Below, in pieces: positions 9,320 to 19,161 of a stretch of 64,000 nucleotides of DNA. Source of the stretch: DATGJX01 sp963830545 (GTDB taxonomy: Bacteria > Vulcanimicrobiota > Vulcanimicrobiia > Vulcanimicrobiales > Vulcanimicrobiaceae); contig CAWHMK010000001.1 of assembly GCA_963830545.1 (NCBI GenBank), forward strand, positions 806,001 to 870,000, given 5' to 3'. Position numbers and translations under genes: made by a program. Position 1 is the first letter of the stretch. Every line of letters begins with the position of its first letter. Under the pieces are notes generated by a model that saw only the letters and a list, made by a program, of their open reading frames with translations, ran no database searches and was not told the DNA's origin.

Positions 9320-10330
9320 TTAATTCGCCGCGCTCGTCAGCGCCATGCGCACGAATCCGGCGACGAGGGCCGGGCTGACGTTGGTCCGCGCCAAACGCTG
9401 CGCTTCCGTAATCTTCGTGAACGCCGCGGCGGCGGTTTCCGAATCGATCGAGGCTAAGTTTTGGAGTTCCTTTTCATAGTCGAGCGCCAGCAGCCGCGCT
9501 CCTCGGCCGGCGGTTGAAAGCGCCACCCAATCCCGGACCAGCGTTTTCACTATCTCGAGCCCCTCGTCGAGCGTCTCCCGCGTTGCCCAGCCGTCTTCCG
9601 GAGTTGCGCCGTTCGCGACTTCGAAGAACCAGTTCGCAACCTGCGCGCGCAGTTGCTCCTCGTCACCTTCGAGTGCCGCAAGCGCTCGACTCACGGAGCC
9701 TTGGGAGAGCGCGGCGCCCAGCTTCGCCTGCGGGGCGTCGAAGCCGCGCTCGCGCAGAATTGCTTCGACCTGAGCCGCGGAGAGCGACGGGAAACGAATC
9801 TCGATCAGTCGCGAGCGAATCGTCGAAAGCAGCCGCGCCGGCGTTGAAGACGTAACGAGCAGGACGACGTTGCGCGGCGGCTCCTCGAAGAACTTCAGCA
9901 GGGCATTCGCCGCGGCGGGCGAGGCGAAATCAACGTCGCCGAGGATGAATACGCGATAGCCGCCGCTGTACGACTGCAGCGAGAGTTGCCGAACGAGATC
10001 GCGCGACGTCATCGCATCCGCTTCGTGAAAAGCCAGCGCATCGTCCGTTTCGCCGATCCTCAGCGGCCCAATGCTCTCGAGCAGATCCGGATGACGCGTC
10101 TCTTCCTTTCCGATGAGATTGCACGACGCGCACGTGCCGTCGTATCCGAGCACGCCGCCGGGATGCGGAGCTTCGCACAGCAGCGATTGCGCGAGCCGGC
10201 GCGCAAACGTCTTCTTTCCCACACCGCTCGAGCCCGTGAAGAGATACGCGTGCGCAATCGTTTCCTTCGTCAGCCGCGAGAAGAAGTGTTTGGGTCCCTC
10301 CGCGCCGGCGACGTCGAATCGCAGGGTCAT
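9320..10330 (-). CDS. holB: DNA polymerase III delta' subunit (clamp loader)
   Basis: This 336-residue protein is a clamp-loader AAA+ ATPase with a P-loop GSSGVGKKT at 33-41. A partial zinc-module motif (DGTCASCN) and the sensor region AANALLKFFEEPP follow. The C-terminal half is the helical collar domain. It helps load the beta clamp in DNA replication. The ATG overlaps the tmk stop as ATGA, the common tmk-holB arrangement in bacteria. An intact P-loop is more typical of gamma/tau than of E. coli delta', but Firmicutes HolB proteins also keep it. Confidence 0.88.
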   Translation of the reverse strand: MTLRFDVAGAEGPKHFFSRLTKETIAHAYLFTGSSGVGKKTFARRLAQSLLCEAPHPGGVLGYDGTCASCNLIGKEETRHPDLLESIGPLRIGETDDALAFHEADAMTSRDLVRQLSLQSYSGGYRVFILGDVDFASPAAANALLKFFEEPPRNVVLLVTSSTPARLLSTIRSRLIEIRFPSLSAAQVEAILRERGFDAPQAKLGAALSQGSVSRALAALEGDEEQLRAQVANWFFEVANGATPEDGWATRETLDEGLEIVKTLVRDWVALSTAGRGARLLALDYEKELQNLASIDSETAAAAFTKITEAQRLARTNVSPALVAGFVRMALTSAAN

Positions 10331-10935
10331 GCAAGCACCGTGGAAAGCGCGGCCAAGGCGGTGTCGACGACCTCTTCGGGCGAGCGCTGACCGTCGATTT
10401 TCACCACGTGTTCGTCGTGACTTGCCAAATCGAGATACCCCTGGCACACGCGGCGATGAAATGCTTCTTCTTCGCGCTCCATGCGATCGTGGCCGTTGCC
10501 GCGCTCGGAAAGCCGCGATCGCGACGTCTCGTACGAGATGTCGATGAGCAGCGCGAGATCGGGCATGAGTCCGCCGGTCGCCGCGTTGCAGACCGAGCGC
10601 ACCAAGTCCAACGGGATGCCGCGGCCATACCCCTGGTAGGCAAGTGTCGAGTGCACGTAGCGATCGCACAGCACGACGGCGCCGCGTTTCAATGCGGGAC
10701 GAATGACGTCCTCGACCAGCTGCGCGCGCGAGGAATTGATGAGCAGCATTTCGGTGAGCGGACTGACGGCAACGCCGGGCTGCAAAAAAATCGCGCGCAC
10801 GGCATCACCCACCGGTGTGCCGCCGGGTTCGCGTGCCACGACGACCTCGCGCCCTTCCGCGCGCAATGCGCGCTCGACGGCGCCGAGCACCGTCGACTTT
10901 CCGCTGCCTTCGATACCCTCGAACGAAATGAACAC
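10327..10935 (-). CDS. tmk: Thymidylate kinase
   Basis: This enzyme phosphorylates dTMP to dTDP. The GTG at 10935 gives MFISFEGIEGSGKST with the P-loop at residues 7-15 and a length of 202, normal for TMK. A GGAG lies 11 bases upstream. The DR(Y/H) motif CDRYVHSTLAYQGYGRG binds the nucleotide and the lid region is RLSERGNGHDRME. The next gene, holB, is translationally coupled through ATGA. A longer upstream frame (to 11001) lacks family features. Confidence 0.92.
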   Translation of the reverse strand: MFISFEGIEGSGKSTVLGAVERALRAEGREVVVAREPGGTPVGDAVRAIFLQPGVAVSPLTEMLLINSSRAQLVEDVIRPALKRGAVVLCDRYVHSTLAYQGYGRGIPLDLVRSVCNAATGGLMPDLALLIDISYETSRSRLSERGNGHDRMEREEEAFHRRVCQGYLDLASHDEHVVKIDGQRSPEEVVDTALAALSTVLA

Positions 10936-11043
10936 GCCGACGTATGCTCCATCGCGCCATCGTGAGCCTGTCAAAGGGGCTCCGTACGTGCGCCTCTCCA
11001 CGCGCTCGAGGTCCTTCGATACCTGGAGGATGACGAGGCTTAC

Positions 11044-12633
11044 CTATACCTCGGTCTTGAAGATGCGCACGCGCCGATTGGGCTCCAAACCCGTGCTTCG
11101 CGATTGCAAGCGATACTTTTCGGCGAGTTGATGCTGCATTCGGCGAACGTACGACGTCTGCGGAGACAGTTCGACGCCTTTGCTGTCGAGCAGCACCTGG
11201 TAGACGGCTTCCTCCGCTTCCCGCAGGGCGATCTCTTCCGTATCGATAGAGGGAAGGTTGAAGACGTCTTTCAAGCAGCTTTGGATTTGCGTCGTGGTAT
11301 TCGTCTTGATGCTGTAAATCGGAATGTTCTCGGATGCGATCTGCTTGAGTTTGGGCTGCTCCTTGCGTTCGAGCGTCTTGAGCGTGAGAACCACGTCCGC
11401 ATCGTCCCAATTGCGCGCGATCGAGGCATTGACGCGCAGATTGTGGATCGCCCGCTCGATCTTGTTGCGCGAGACCCCGTACGGGAAGACGAGCAGCGGT
11501 TTGTCGCGATCCTCGCGCTCGCCTTCGTCTTCGTGATATGCGGACGACACGCTCAACTGCGGCATCGACTCCATATCCGCTTCCTGCACGATCGTCACTT
11601 GACCGCTCGCCGTGCGTTTGCGCACCTCCGGCTGCGGCTGATACCCGCGCAGGAGCGCGTCGACGACGTCCGCGACGTTCTTGTGAATGGCCATCGTGTC
11701 GCGATCGTGGATCTCGACGACCATGTCGAACGTCGGCGGCGCCTTGCGTTCGAGAACCGTCTTTCGCGTTCCCCGACGGCGCGCTTCTTCATCGGAGAGC
11801 GTCACCGCGCTGATGCCGCCGACCAAGTCGGACAGCGTCGGATTCATCAGGAGATTCTCGAGCGTCTGGCCGTGCGCGGTGCCGATGAGCGCAACGCCGC
11901 GCTCGGCGATCGTTCGGGCCGCGCCCGATTCCGCTTCGGTGCCGATTTCGTCGATGACCACGACTTGCGGCATATGGTTTTCGACTGCCTCGATCATCAC
12001 CGAGTGCTGGAGTGCCGGGTCGGCCACCTGCATGCGGCGCGCAGTTCCGATTCCCGGATGCGGAATATCGGAATCCCCCGCAATTTCGTTCGACGTGTCG
12101 ACGATGACGACGCGCTTGCGATCTTCGGAAAGCACGCGCGCGCACTCGCGCAGCATCGTCGTTTTGCCGACGCCGGGACGGCCTAGCAAACAAATGGATT
12201 TACCGCTGCGCAAAATATCGAGCAGGATGTCGATCGTGCCGTACACCGCGCGTCCTACGCGGCACGTGAGACCGACGATCTTGCCCGTGCGATTGCGAAT
12301 CGCACTGATGCGGTGCAGCGTTTGCTCTATACCGGCGCGGTTGTCGGCCCCGAACGACGACAAACGCGAGCAGACATGAGCGATATCTTCCTGCGAAACC
12401 GGCGTGTCCGAAAGATAAACGAAATCGTTTTCGAAGCGCGCCTCGGGCGGCCGTCCCAAATCCAATACGACCTCGATCATCGCGTCGAGGTTGGAAAGGC
12501 GAACGAGCGATTGCCGGATGGGAAGCGGAAAGATGTCGAGGAGTTGGGTGAGCTCCCGGTTGGGAGCGAACGATTCGGCTTTAACCGCCAATACTGACCC
12601 TCGCTTCCAGAGCGTTTTGAGTCTTTTTCCCAT
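11044..12633 (-). CDS. R3H-domain AAA ATPase (Ycf45 / SpoIIIAA-like)
   Basis: The 529-residue protein has an N-terminal region, an AAA ATPase with P-loop GRPGVGKTT (151-159) and Walker B VVVIDEIG, and a linker (about 340-390). A globular domain beginning LLVFPYGVSRNK follows, and then a C-terminal R3H nucleic-acid-binding domain with RRMQHQLAEKY. This architecture matches the chloroplast/cyanobacterial Ycf45 family and the ATPase core of SpoIIIAA. The function in non-sporulating bacteria is unknown. A start at 12666 is also possible; neither has a strong ribosome site. It lies upstream of tmk-holB on the same strand. Confidence 0.85.
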   Translation of the reverse strand: MGKRLKTLWKRGSVLAVKAESFAPNRELTQLLDIFPLPIRQSLVRLSNLDAMIEVVLDLGRPPEARFENDFVYLSDTPVSQEDIAHVCSRLSSFGADNRAGIEQTLHRISAIRNRTGKIVGLTCRVGRAVYGTIDILLDILRSGKSICLLGRPGVGKTTMLRECARVLSEDRKRVVIVDTSNEIAGDSDIPHPGIGTARRMQVADPALQHSVMIEAVENHMPQVVVIDEIGTEAESGAARTIAERGVALIGTAHGQTLENLLMNPTLSDLVGGISAVTLSDEEARRRGTRKTVLERKAPPTFDMVVEIHDRDTMAIHKNVADVVDALLRGYQPQPEVRKRTASGQVTIVQEADMESMPQLSVSSAYHEDEGEREDRDKPLLVFPYGVSRNKIERAIHNLRVNASIARNWDDADVVLTLKTLERKEQPKLKQIASENIPIYSIKTNTTTQIQSCLKDVFNLPSIDTEEIALREAEEAVYQVLLDSKGVELSPQTSYVRRMQHQLAEKYRLQSRSTGLEPNRRVRIFKTEV

Positions 12634-12744
12634 TATCGGGCAAACGCCCTGCCGCCAATAGTTCATCTGCCCGCGATTCTGGCGATGGAGGGTCATCCGC
12701 GCCTCGCGCAGTGGGCCGTGCGGGTAATGCCGCAGCTCGGCTCG

Positions 12745-14227
12745 TCACTTGACGACGCGAATCGTCTTGAGCTCTTTGTCGAACGGTCCTTGCATACGCA
12801 CACCAGCCTTCAATTCCAGCGACAAATAGTCGATGATTTCGCCGGTGATTTCTTCACCCGGTGAAATGACCGGGATGCCGGGAGGATACGGCGAGATCGT
12901 TTCGGCGCAGATTCTGCCTTTGCTGCCCTTGAAGTTGACGAAATCCGTCTGCGCCAAGAACGCGTCGCGCGGGAGCATCCGCATCGGGGGAATTTTCGGC
13001 AACTTGTACGTGCCCGTTTTCAACCGCCGCTCCAAAATCCCGGAGGGCGAAAAGATGTCGATGGGACGGTCCTCGCGCGCGAGTTCCATCACGCCTTCGA
13101 CCAGACGCTCCGCGGCCGTTGCGGACGTTCCGATCGTGAAAAGCGCGACGACGTTGAAGAGATCGGCGAGTTCGACCTGTACGTTGTACCGCCGGCGCAG
13201 CACCTCCGAGGCCTCGTATCCGGTGTACCCGAGGTCTTTGACCGTGATTGCCACTTTCGTGGGATCCAAATCGAAGATGCCCGGACGCCCTTGCAGCTCT
13301 TCGCCGAAACAGTAGACGCCTTCGATCGCGTTGAGCCTCCGGCGCGTTTCTTCCGCAAGCGAGATGGTGCGCGAGAGCAGCGCCGCGCCGTCCACGGCCA
13401 TCTGCCGGCGAGCAACGTCGAGCGAGGCGACCATCGGCAAGTTCGGCGAGGTGGAAAGAAACATTTTCAGCACGGCTTCGAGGCGATCGACCGGAACGCG
13501 CGGGCCGATTTGGTGCAGTATCGCGCACTGGGAAAACGCCGAGAGCATCTTGTGCGTCGAGTTGATGCACAGATCCGCCCCGGCCGCCGTGGCCGATATG
13601 GGCAGAGCCGGGTGAAAGTGGAAATGCGGTCCCCACGCCTCGTCGACGAGCAGCAGTTTGCCGGCGGCGTGAACGATCTCGACGATGGATTCCAGGTCGG
13701 CGGCGACGCCGTAATACGTCGGGCTGACGATATAGACCGCTTTCACGTCCGCATGTTGCGCTATGGTTTGCGAAACCGTTTCCGGCGTCACGCAGTGGTC
13801 CATATGCAGCGCCTCGTCGACGACGGGCTGCATGTACACCGGCTCGGCGCCGCTCATCACCAAACCGCCGAGCATCGACTTGTGCGAATTGCGTGGAACT
13901 GCGATCTTCTCTCCCGGATTCAGGGCGGTCATCATCATGCACTGATTGCCGCTCGTCGAACCGTTGATGAGAAAATACGAGCGATCTGCGCCGTACGCTT
14001 GCGCTGCAAGTCTGCTGCGCCTCGAGCAGCGACTCAGCCGGCTGCAGCAAATCGTCGATGCCGGGCATCGGCGTCAGATCGATGGCGCAAATGTTGTCGC
14101 CGACGAATTCGCGGAACGCGCGATCCATTCCGATGCCTTGCTTGTGGCCCGGCGTATGAAACGGAATAACGCCCGAGTCGACGTATTCGAGCAGCGCTTG
14201 AAAATAGGGAGCCTTCGATTGATCCAC
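12745..14227 (-). CDS. speA: Arginine/lysine/ornithine decarboxylase, PLP-dependent (one frameshift)
   Basis: The N-terminus reads from a GTG at 14227 (YVDSGVIPFHTPGHKQG), then slips near 14015. The other frame continues with NPGEKIAVPRNSHKS, the PLP-lysine motif STHKML and a C-terminal domain ending KTIRVVK. Corrected length is about 494 residues, the size of the short Gram-positive-type SpeA and of Tyr/Arg-type Cad-Ldc proteins. Decarboxylated arginine (agmatine) would feed spermidine synthesis, supported by AdoMet decarboxylase and spermidine synthase genes in this window. Substrate choice (Arg versus Lys) is inferred from that context, not proven. No agmatinase is visible. Confidence 0.85.
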
Positions 14228-14371
14228 GAGCCGCTAGCGTCCCGTCTCACGAGTTCCGTCACAAAATAGTGGGCGCGTTTTCCGCCGCTTCATCGTTGCT
14301 CCCCGGTTACAACGCTACGGCGTTGCGTGCAACGACTTGTGAGATGGAACTCTCGTGTGCGGCAGTGCGCA
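14228..14371. other. Intergenic gap between bioB and speA
   Basis: These 144 bases separate the bioB stop from the speA start on the minus strand. They contain a 6-bp hairpin (CAACGC, loop TACG, GCGTTG at 14310-14325) with no T run after it. I find no convincing promoter or riboswitch. Confidence 0.3.
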
Positions 14372-15355
14372 CTAAGCCAAGACCTCGAATCCGAGACGAT
14401 CGAGCATCGCAAAATCTTCCGTGTCGCCTCGCCCCGGAGTCGTCAAGTAATTTCCGAGCACCAGGCCGCTCGCGCCGCTGCGCATGCCGAGATCCTGCAG
14501 TCCCTGCAGCGTCACTTCGCGGCCTCCGGCGAAACGTATGAGGGCCGCAGGCAGCGCGAGGCGCGCCATCGCAACGAAGCGCAGCGCTTCGGTGGGGTCG
14601 ACCAGCGAGCGATCTCCGAACGGCGTACCCGGCCGCGGGTTCAAAAAGTTCACCGGAACTTCTTCGGGCTGCAGCTCCTGCAGCGCGCAGAGAAAATCGA
14701 GGCGGTCTTCGAGCGTTTCGCCCATGCCGATGATGCCGCCGCAGCACAACTGCAGATTGAAGGATTTGACGAGTTCGCACGTGCGCCGGCGCTCTTCATA
14801 CGTGTGCGTCGTGCATACCGAGGGAAAATAGCGGCGCGACGTCTCCAGGTTGTGATTGACCTTGTCGACGCCGGCCTCGGCCAGCTTGGCGAGTTGATCT
14901 TCACGAAGAATGCCGAGGGACACGGCGACTGTAAGGGGATAGCGCTGCTTGATGAGCGGTACGGCCGCGCAGACGCGCTCGAGCAGCTTCGCCGACGGCC
15001 CGCGCACTGCAACGACGATGCAGAGTTCGGTTGCGCCGCGTTCGTATGCATCGCGCGCGGCTTCCAGGAATCCCTCGATCGTGCTCAGCGGCTCCGGTTC
15101 GAGGCCCGTCGCAAAACGCGCGCTCTGCGAGCAGAAATTGCAGTCTTCGGAACAGCCGCCTTTCTTCGCGTTGTACAGCACTTCGACTGCGACCCCGTTG
15201 CCGCAATATGCCGCTCGTACTTCATCGGCCAGCGCGAGCAAATCGGAAACCTCGGGTGCGGGGAGTTCGGCAAGGGTTGCAAGCAGCTCGCGATCGGCCG
15301 GTCGGCGATCGCTCAGCACGAGCGCTCGCGCGCGATCGATGGTCGGGTTAGTCAC
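14372..15355 (-). CDS. bioB: Biotin synthase
   Basis: This 327-residue radical-SAM enzyme inserts sulfur into dethiobiotin, the last step of biotin synthesis. The radical-SAM cluster CSEDCNFC has cysteines at 68, 72 and 75. GGIIGMGET and NFLNPRPGTP are typical BioB motifs. The second-cluster ligands appear present in CTTHTYEERRRTC and CCGG. It is the last gene of the minus-strand bio cluster, 14 bases after bioD. Confidence 0.95.
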   Translation of the reverse strand: MTNPTIDRARALVLSDRRPADRELLATLAELPAPEVSDLLALADEVRAAYCGNGVAVEVLYNAKKGGCSEDCNFCSQSARFATGLEPEPLSTIEGFLEAARDAYERGATELCIVVAVRGPSAKLLERVCAAVPLIKQRYPLTVAVSLGILREDQLAKLAEAGVDKVNHNLETSRRYFPSVCTTHTYEERRRTCELVKSFNLQLCCGGIIGMGETLEDRLDFLCALQELQPEEVPVNFLNPRPGTPFGDRSLVDPTEALRFVAMARLALPAALIRFAGGREVTLQGLQDLGMRSGASGLVLGNYLTTPGRGDTEDFAMLDRLGFEVLA

Positions 15356-15369
15356 CTCGTGGCGTTCCT

Positions 15370-16017
15370 CTACAGTAGCGGGACGAACAGCTGCGCGCCC
15401 TGCTCGACGGAAGCCTCCTCGTCAGGGTCAAACGGCACAATGCCAAGAATCTCGAGTTTTCCCTGCAACGCGCGGCGCACGTCCGCGGTGTACGCCTTCT
15501 CGGAGACTTCCCATCGCTCGACCAATACGCCGCCGGCGACGCGCAAGCGCAGCTGATCGCACAGCGCCATCGTGAGCAGCGCGTGATTCATGCAGCCCAG
15601 ACGTAAACCGATCACGAGGACGACCTCGAGTTTGGCAAGGACGGCGAGCGTCGCAAAATTTTGCGCGCCGTTCAGCGGAACCGCAAGGCCGCCTGCACCT
15701 TCCGCGACGACCGGCCCCGAAATGCCATCGATGATGCGCGCGAGGTCTTCAGCGTGCACTGTGGGCGTGCCCTCGGCGAGCGCGGCCGACCACGGATCCG
15801 CGGGTTTGCGAAAGCGCGCGAGCTCGACGTGCCGGCAACCGGAGAGCTTGCCGGCCCGCGCGGCGTCACCCGGGACGCCAGGATCGAGTCCCGTCTGTAC
15901 CAGTTTCACGATCGTCGGCGGTTGCCCGGATATGCGCAGTGCCGTCGCCAGCGTTGCGGTCACGCGCGTCTTTCCCACATCCGTGTCCGTGCCGGTAACT
16001 AGGTAGCGATGCAGCAC
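15370..16017 (-). CDS. bioD: Dethiobiotin synthetase
   Basis: This 215-residue ATP-dependent ligase closes the ureido ring on diaminopelargonate. The P-loop GTDTDVGKT is at 9-17, the KLVQTG region at 38-43, and VAEGAGGLAVPLN is the conserved substrate/ATP loop. Its start overlaps the end of bioF by 19 bases, so translation is probably coupled. PxxPDEEASVEQG near the C-terminus is also typical. Confidence 0.95.
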   Translation of the reverse strand: MLHRYLVTGTDTDVGKTRVTATLATALRISGQPPTIVKLVQTGLDPGVPGDAARAGKLSGCRHVELARFRKPADPWSAALAEGTPTVHAEDLARIIDGISGPVVAEGAGGLAVPLNGAQNFATLAVLAKLEVVLVIGLRLGCMNHALLTMALCDQLRLRVAGGVLVERWEVSEKAYTADVRRALQGKLEILGIVPFDPDEEASVEQGAQLFVPLL

Positions 16018-17084
16018 GCCAATTGCTCCAATAACAAGTCAATCTGTTCGTCGGTGTGATCGGATCGCACCGAGATGCGAAGCCGTGACGTGCCTGCGGG
16101 AACCGTCGGCGGACGAATTGCGGGCGCGATGATTCCACGCTCCGCGCAGCGCTGCATCAACTCGATTGCGCGGCGTTCTTCTCCGAGAACGATCGGCACG
16201 ATCGGCGTCTCTTCGTCGAGCGCCGGAAATCCGAGCGTTCGCAAACCGGCTCGCAAGCGTGCCGATTTGGAAAACAAACGTTCGCGCCGGTCGTCGGCCG
16301 TCCGCGCCAGCATGATGCCCACGCGGCCCGCGAACGCGATTGGCGGCGGAGGCGCGCTGTCGAAGATGAACGTGCGCGCCGCGTTGATCAGCAACTCGAC
16401 AAGGGAGTGCGGGCCAGCGATGAAGCCGCCCGCCGCGCCGAGCGCTTTGCTCAGCGTTCCGAGGACGATGATGCGCGGGTCGTCCATTCCGTGCGCTATC
16501 CCCGCTCCTTGCTCGCCGCAAAGCCCGAGCGCGTGCGCTTCGTCGACGAGCAGGATGTCATCTTCTCGCAGATCTCGCACGATCGTCCGCAGATCCACTC
16601 TGTCGCCGTCCATTCCGAACAGCGATTCCGTGACGATCAGCGCCGGTTCATGCCGTTGCGCTTTGGGCGGCAATTGCGCGTGCGAAACGATTTCTCGCGG
16701 CGTTTTGACCGCTCGAATTCCGTCGATGAGGCATGCGTGGTTGAGCGCATCCGAATAGATGACGCTTACCAAGGGCGCGAGTACTTGGACGGCGCCGAGC
16801 GCGGCCATATATCCCGAGGAAAAAAGCAACGCGCGTTCACGTCCGATCCAGCGCGCGATATCGTTTTCGAGCAAGGCGTGTTCGCGATGCCGGCCCCCGA
16901 GGAGGCGCGCGCCTCCCGCGCCGACTCGTTTGACGTGCCGCATGGCCTCCACCATACGCGAATCCGTGGCGAGCGCAAGATAGTCGTTGCTCGAAAAGTC
17001 CGCAACGCAGCTGCGTTCGGGCGGAATGTCGCGGTACCGCTCCTGTTCGCGAATGGCCGCAAGCGCAGCGTCAACCCGCTGCAA
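15999..17084 (-). CDS. bioF: 8-amino-7-oxononanoate synthase, read in frame with bioA
   Basis: This PLP enzyme condenses pimeloyl thioester with alanine. Features are FSSNDYLALA, GARLLGGRH, the DEAHALG block and the PLP lysine in GTLSKALGAAGG. No stop separates it from the upstream bioA C-terminus; the two form one open frame from 17684 to 15999. BioF similarity starts near a TTG at 17084 (reading MQRVDAALAAIREQ), which could be a native start. The result is either a real BioA-BioF fusion or a lost stop through one indel. Overlap with bioD and nearby bioB support the pathway role. Confidence 0.9.
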   Translation of the reverse strand: MQRVDAALAAIREQERYRDIPPERSCVADFSSNDYLALATDSRMVEAMRHVKRVGAGGARLLGGRHREHALLENDIARWIGRERALLFSSGYMAALGAVQVLAPLVSVIYSDALNHACLIDGIRAVKTPREIVSHAQLPPKAQRHEPALIVTESLFGMDGDRVDLRTIVRDLREDDILLVDEAHALGLCGEQGAGIAHGMDDPRIIVLGTLSKALGAAGGFIAGPHSLVELLINAARTFIFDSAPPPPIAFAGRVGIMLARTADDRRERLFSKSARLRAGLRTLGFPALDEETPIVPIVLGEERRAIELMQRCAERGIIAPAIRPPTVPAGTSRLRISVRSDHTDEQIDLLLEQLACCIAT

Positions 17085-18297
17085 GTAGCTCAGATCGAGA
17101 TCTCCCAGAAATGCGCGCAATTCTTCGCGTGTGCTCGAAAGCGGCGGCACGAGTTGGATGACGTCCTCGATCGGGCGCGTAAAATGCCCGCGCTCGTATA
17201 ATTCGTTCGCGATACGCCATGCGGCCGTGATCGCACCGCGCGAAGCCACGTGCCGCGAATCGATCTCGATGCCGATCATCAAACCCGCCTCTCGGGTCTC
17301 GCGCACCGCACGGAGCAAACGCAGTTGCGCGAGTTGCGGCTGCAGAGCCGCCGCCAGATCGGTAACGCGTGCAAGCGCCGTTTCGCGCTCGAATAGTTCG
17401 AGGTTCGCCAGAGCCGCCGCGCACGCGATAGGGTTGCCGGCGTACGAGTGGCCGTGGAAAAACTGCTTCATCTCATCGTGCGTCCCGCGAAACGCATCGT
17501 AAACGCGGCTGCCACGACCGTGGCGGAAAGCGCCAGCGTTCCGCCGGTGAGACCCTTTGCCGAGGCACACGATATCCGGCCTCAGATCGAGCTGTTCGTG
17601 CGCGAACATCGTGCCGGTGCGTCCGAAACCGGTCGCGATTTCGTCGACGATCAGTAGCGGCTTCATGCGCCTGCAGCGCCTCATAGCGCTCCCTGGGCAC
17701 GATCCGCATGCCCGCTGCGGCTTGCACGAGCGGTTCGACGATCACCGCCGCAACGTCGTCCGCCTCGAGCACGCCGGCGCTGCGTCGTACGGGATCGTTT
17801 CAAACGTCACCGCGCCGTACCGTGACTTGAAAGCGGCGATGTCGGAAACGCTCATGGCCGCCGCGGTATCGCCGTGATACGAGTCTGCAAGCCGCACGAA
17901 CCGCGTGCGACTGCGGCTCGCCGGCGTATTGCCAGTACTGCAGCGCCATCTTCAGCGCCGCTTCGATCGCGCTCGCCCCGTCGCCCGAAAAAAAGACGAA
18001 ATCGAGATTCAGAAGGCGGCAAGCCGTCGCGCAAGCGCTTCGGCCGCCGGATTGGTTGCGCCGAGCAGCGTCGAGTGGTCGAGCGTTGCGGCCTGCCGGG
18101 CGATCGCTTCGACGATTGCGGGTGGCAGTGGCCATGCACCGTCGTCCAGATAGAACTGACGGCATCGAATATGCGGCGGCCGCGTGAGTCGAAGAGATAA
18201 TTGCCCTCGCCGCGCACGAACGTGCGCTGCGACGCGTCGAAGGCATCCATTTGGGTGAACGGCAGCCACAAGGCGCGCCCGGGAAGCGTTCGCTCAC
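17085..18297 (-). CDS. bioA: Adenosylmethionine-8-amino-7-oxononanoate transaminase (several frameshifts)
   Basis: BioA pieces occur in order across three frames: WLPFTQMDAFDASQRTFVRG at the start, then NPAAEALARRLAAF, FVFFSGDGASAIEAALKMAL, AAVIVEPLVQAAAGMRIV, and PLLIVDEIATGFGRTGTMF with CLGKG (the PLP lysine), then FFHGHSYAGNP. At least five indels interrupt the frame between 17480 and 18275. Two nearly compensate around GLTGGTLALSATVVAA. A GTG at 18297 overlapping the HNH gene stop (GTGA) is the likely start. The enzyme moves an amino group from SAM to KAPA. The protein would be about 400 residues and appears complete after correction. Confidence 0.82.
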
Positions 18298-18821
18298 TCT
18301 GCCCGTTCCTCGATGGAAACGTTGTACAGGAACAAGAACTTGCGCCACTCGTCCGGCAGCGTATTGCGCTTGATCTGAATCCACGGAATGTACTTGGGCT
18401 GCCGCGGCTTGCGCTTCAACTTCATGTTGCAGTCTTCGGGCGTGCGGTTGTTCTTGCGGTTGTTGCAGCGCATGCACGCGCACACGAGGTTCTCCCACGT
18501 CGAAGGGCCGCCTTTGCTCCTGGGCACGACGTGATCGACGGTCATGAGCCGGTCGCCGCGCAGTCCGCAGTACTGGCACATATGATCGTCGCGGATGAGA
18601 ATGTTTTTCTTCGTCAGCGCGACTTTTTGCATCGGGCGTTTGATGTAGTACAGCATGCGGATGATCGAGGGCATGCGCATCTCGAACGTCGTCGAGGCGA
18701 TCATCCGCTCGCGCCCGTGCACGAGTTCGGCCTTGCCGGCAAAAATCAATTTGACGGCGCGCTGGAAGTTCGTGATGTTCAGCGCTTCGTAGGTGAAGTT
18801 CAGGACGAGAACGTCGCTCAA
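18294..18821 (-). CDS. HNH endonuclease
   Basis: This 175-residue protein has a C-terminal HNH domain. A zinc pair CQYC (82-85), the catalytic DHVVPRSKGG (96-105), NLVCACMRCN (111-120) with a second CxxC pair, and the terminal N-R-K-N motif are all present. The N-terminal part (VLVLNFTYEALNI) is typical of a widespread chromosomal HNH family of unknown role found in actinobacteria, cyanobacteria and relatives. These are not clearly mobile or restriction enzymes. It overlaps the bioA start and is preceded by the DUF1844-like gene. Confidence 0.9.
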   Translation of the reverse strand: MSDVLVLNFTYEALNITNFQRAVKLIFAGKAELVHGRERMIASTTFEMRMPSIIRMLYYIKRPMQKVALTKKNILIRDDHMCQYCGLRGDRLMTVDHVVPRSKGGPSTWENLVCACMRCNNRKNNRTPEDCNMKLKRKPRQPKYIPWIQIKRNTLPDEWRKFLFLYNVSIEERAE

Positions 18822-18863
18822 CTTTGCGCTCCCCGGCTCGCCCGAATGTGCAAAAGCGAGGCA

Positions 18864-19157
18864 TCATGAACCTCGCTTCCTCACAAACGTCATTCGCGTT
18901 TCGGTCAGCAATTGCGTGATCGCCAACCGTTCTTCCGGCCTGAGCCGTTCTTTGACCCGTTCGAAGGCGGCGCTCGCAACGTCGATGGCGACTTCGGCGG
19001 CGGGCCAATCCGGCTGCTTGCCTTCTTCTTCGGAGAGATAGGCGTGCGCGGCGAGCGCGAGCCGCGCGACGACGTCCGTGAGCAGAGCCTCGACCGGCGG
19101 CATCTGGTCGGCGTCGGCATTTCGCGATGCTTCCCCGATGGGAGCCTGCGGACCCAT
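18864..19157 (-). CDS. DUF1844-like small protein
   Basis: This 97-residue all-helical protein fits the DUF1844 pattern: a first helix VEALLTDVVARLALAAHAYL, the middle PDWPAAEVAIDVASAAFE (an 'IDxL' helix), and the end LTETRMTFVRK. Family function is unknown. It starts 5 bases after the pdxT stop and so may be the last cistron of the pdxST unit. No signal or membrane segment is present. Confidence 0.65.
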   Translation of the reverse strand: MGPQAPIGEASRNADADQMPPVEALLTDVVARLALAAHAYLSEEEGKQPDWPAAEVAIDVASAAFERVKERLRPEERLAITQLLTETRMTFVRKRGS

Positions 19158-19161
19158 AATG

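Noticed and set aside
14310..14325. Hairpin after bioB as a terminator
   Set aside because: The stem is only 6 bp and no T run follows on either strand.
18294..18821. HNH gene as part of a homing or restriction element
   Set aside because: It sits between housekeeping genes with overlapping starts, has no partner methyltransferase, and matches a chromosomal HNH family.
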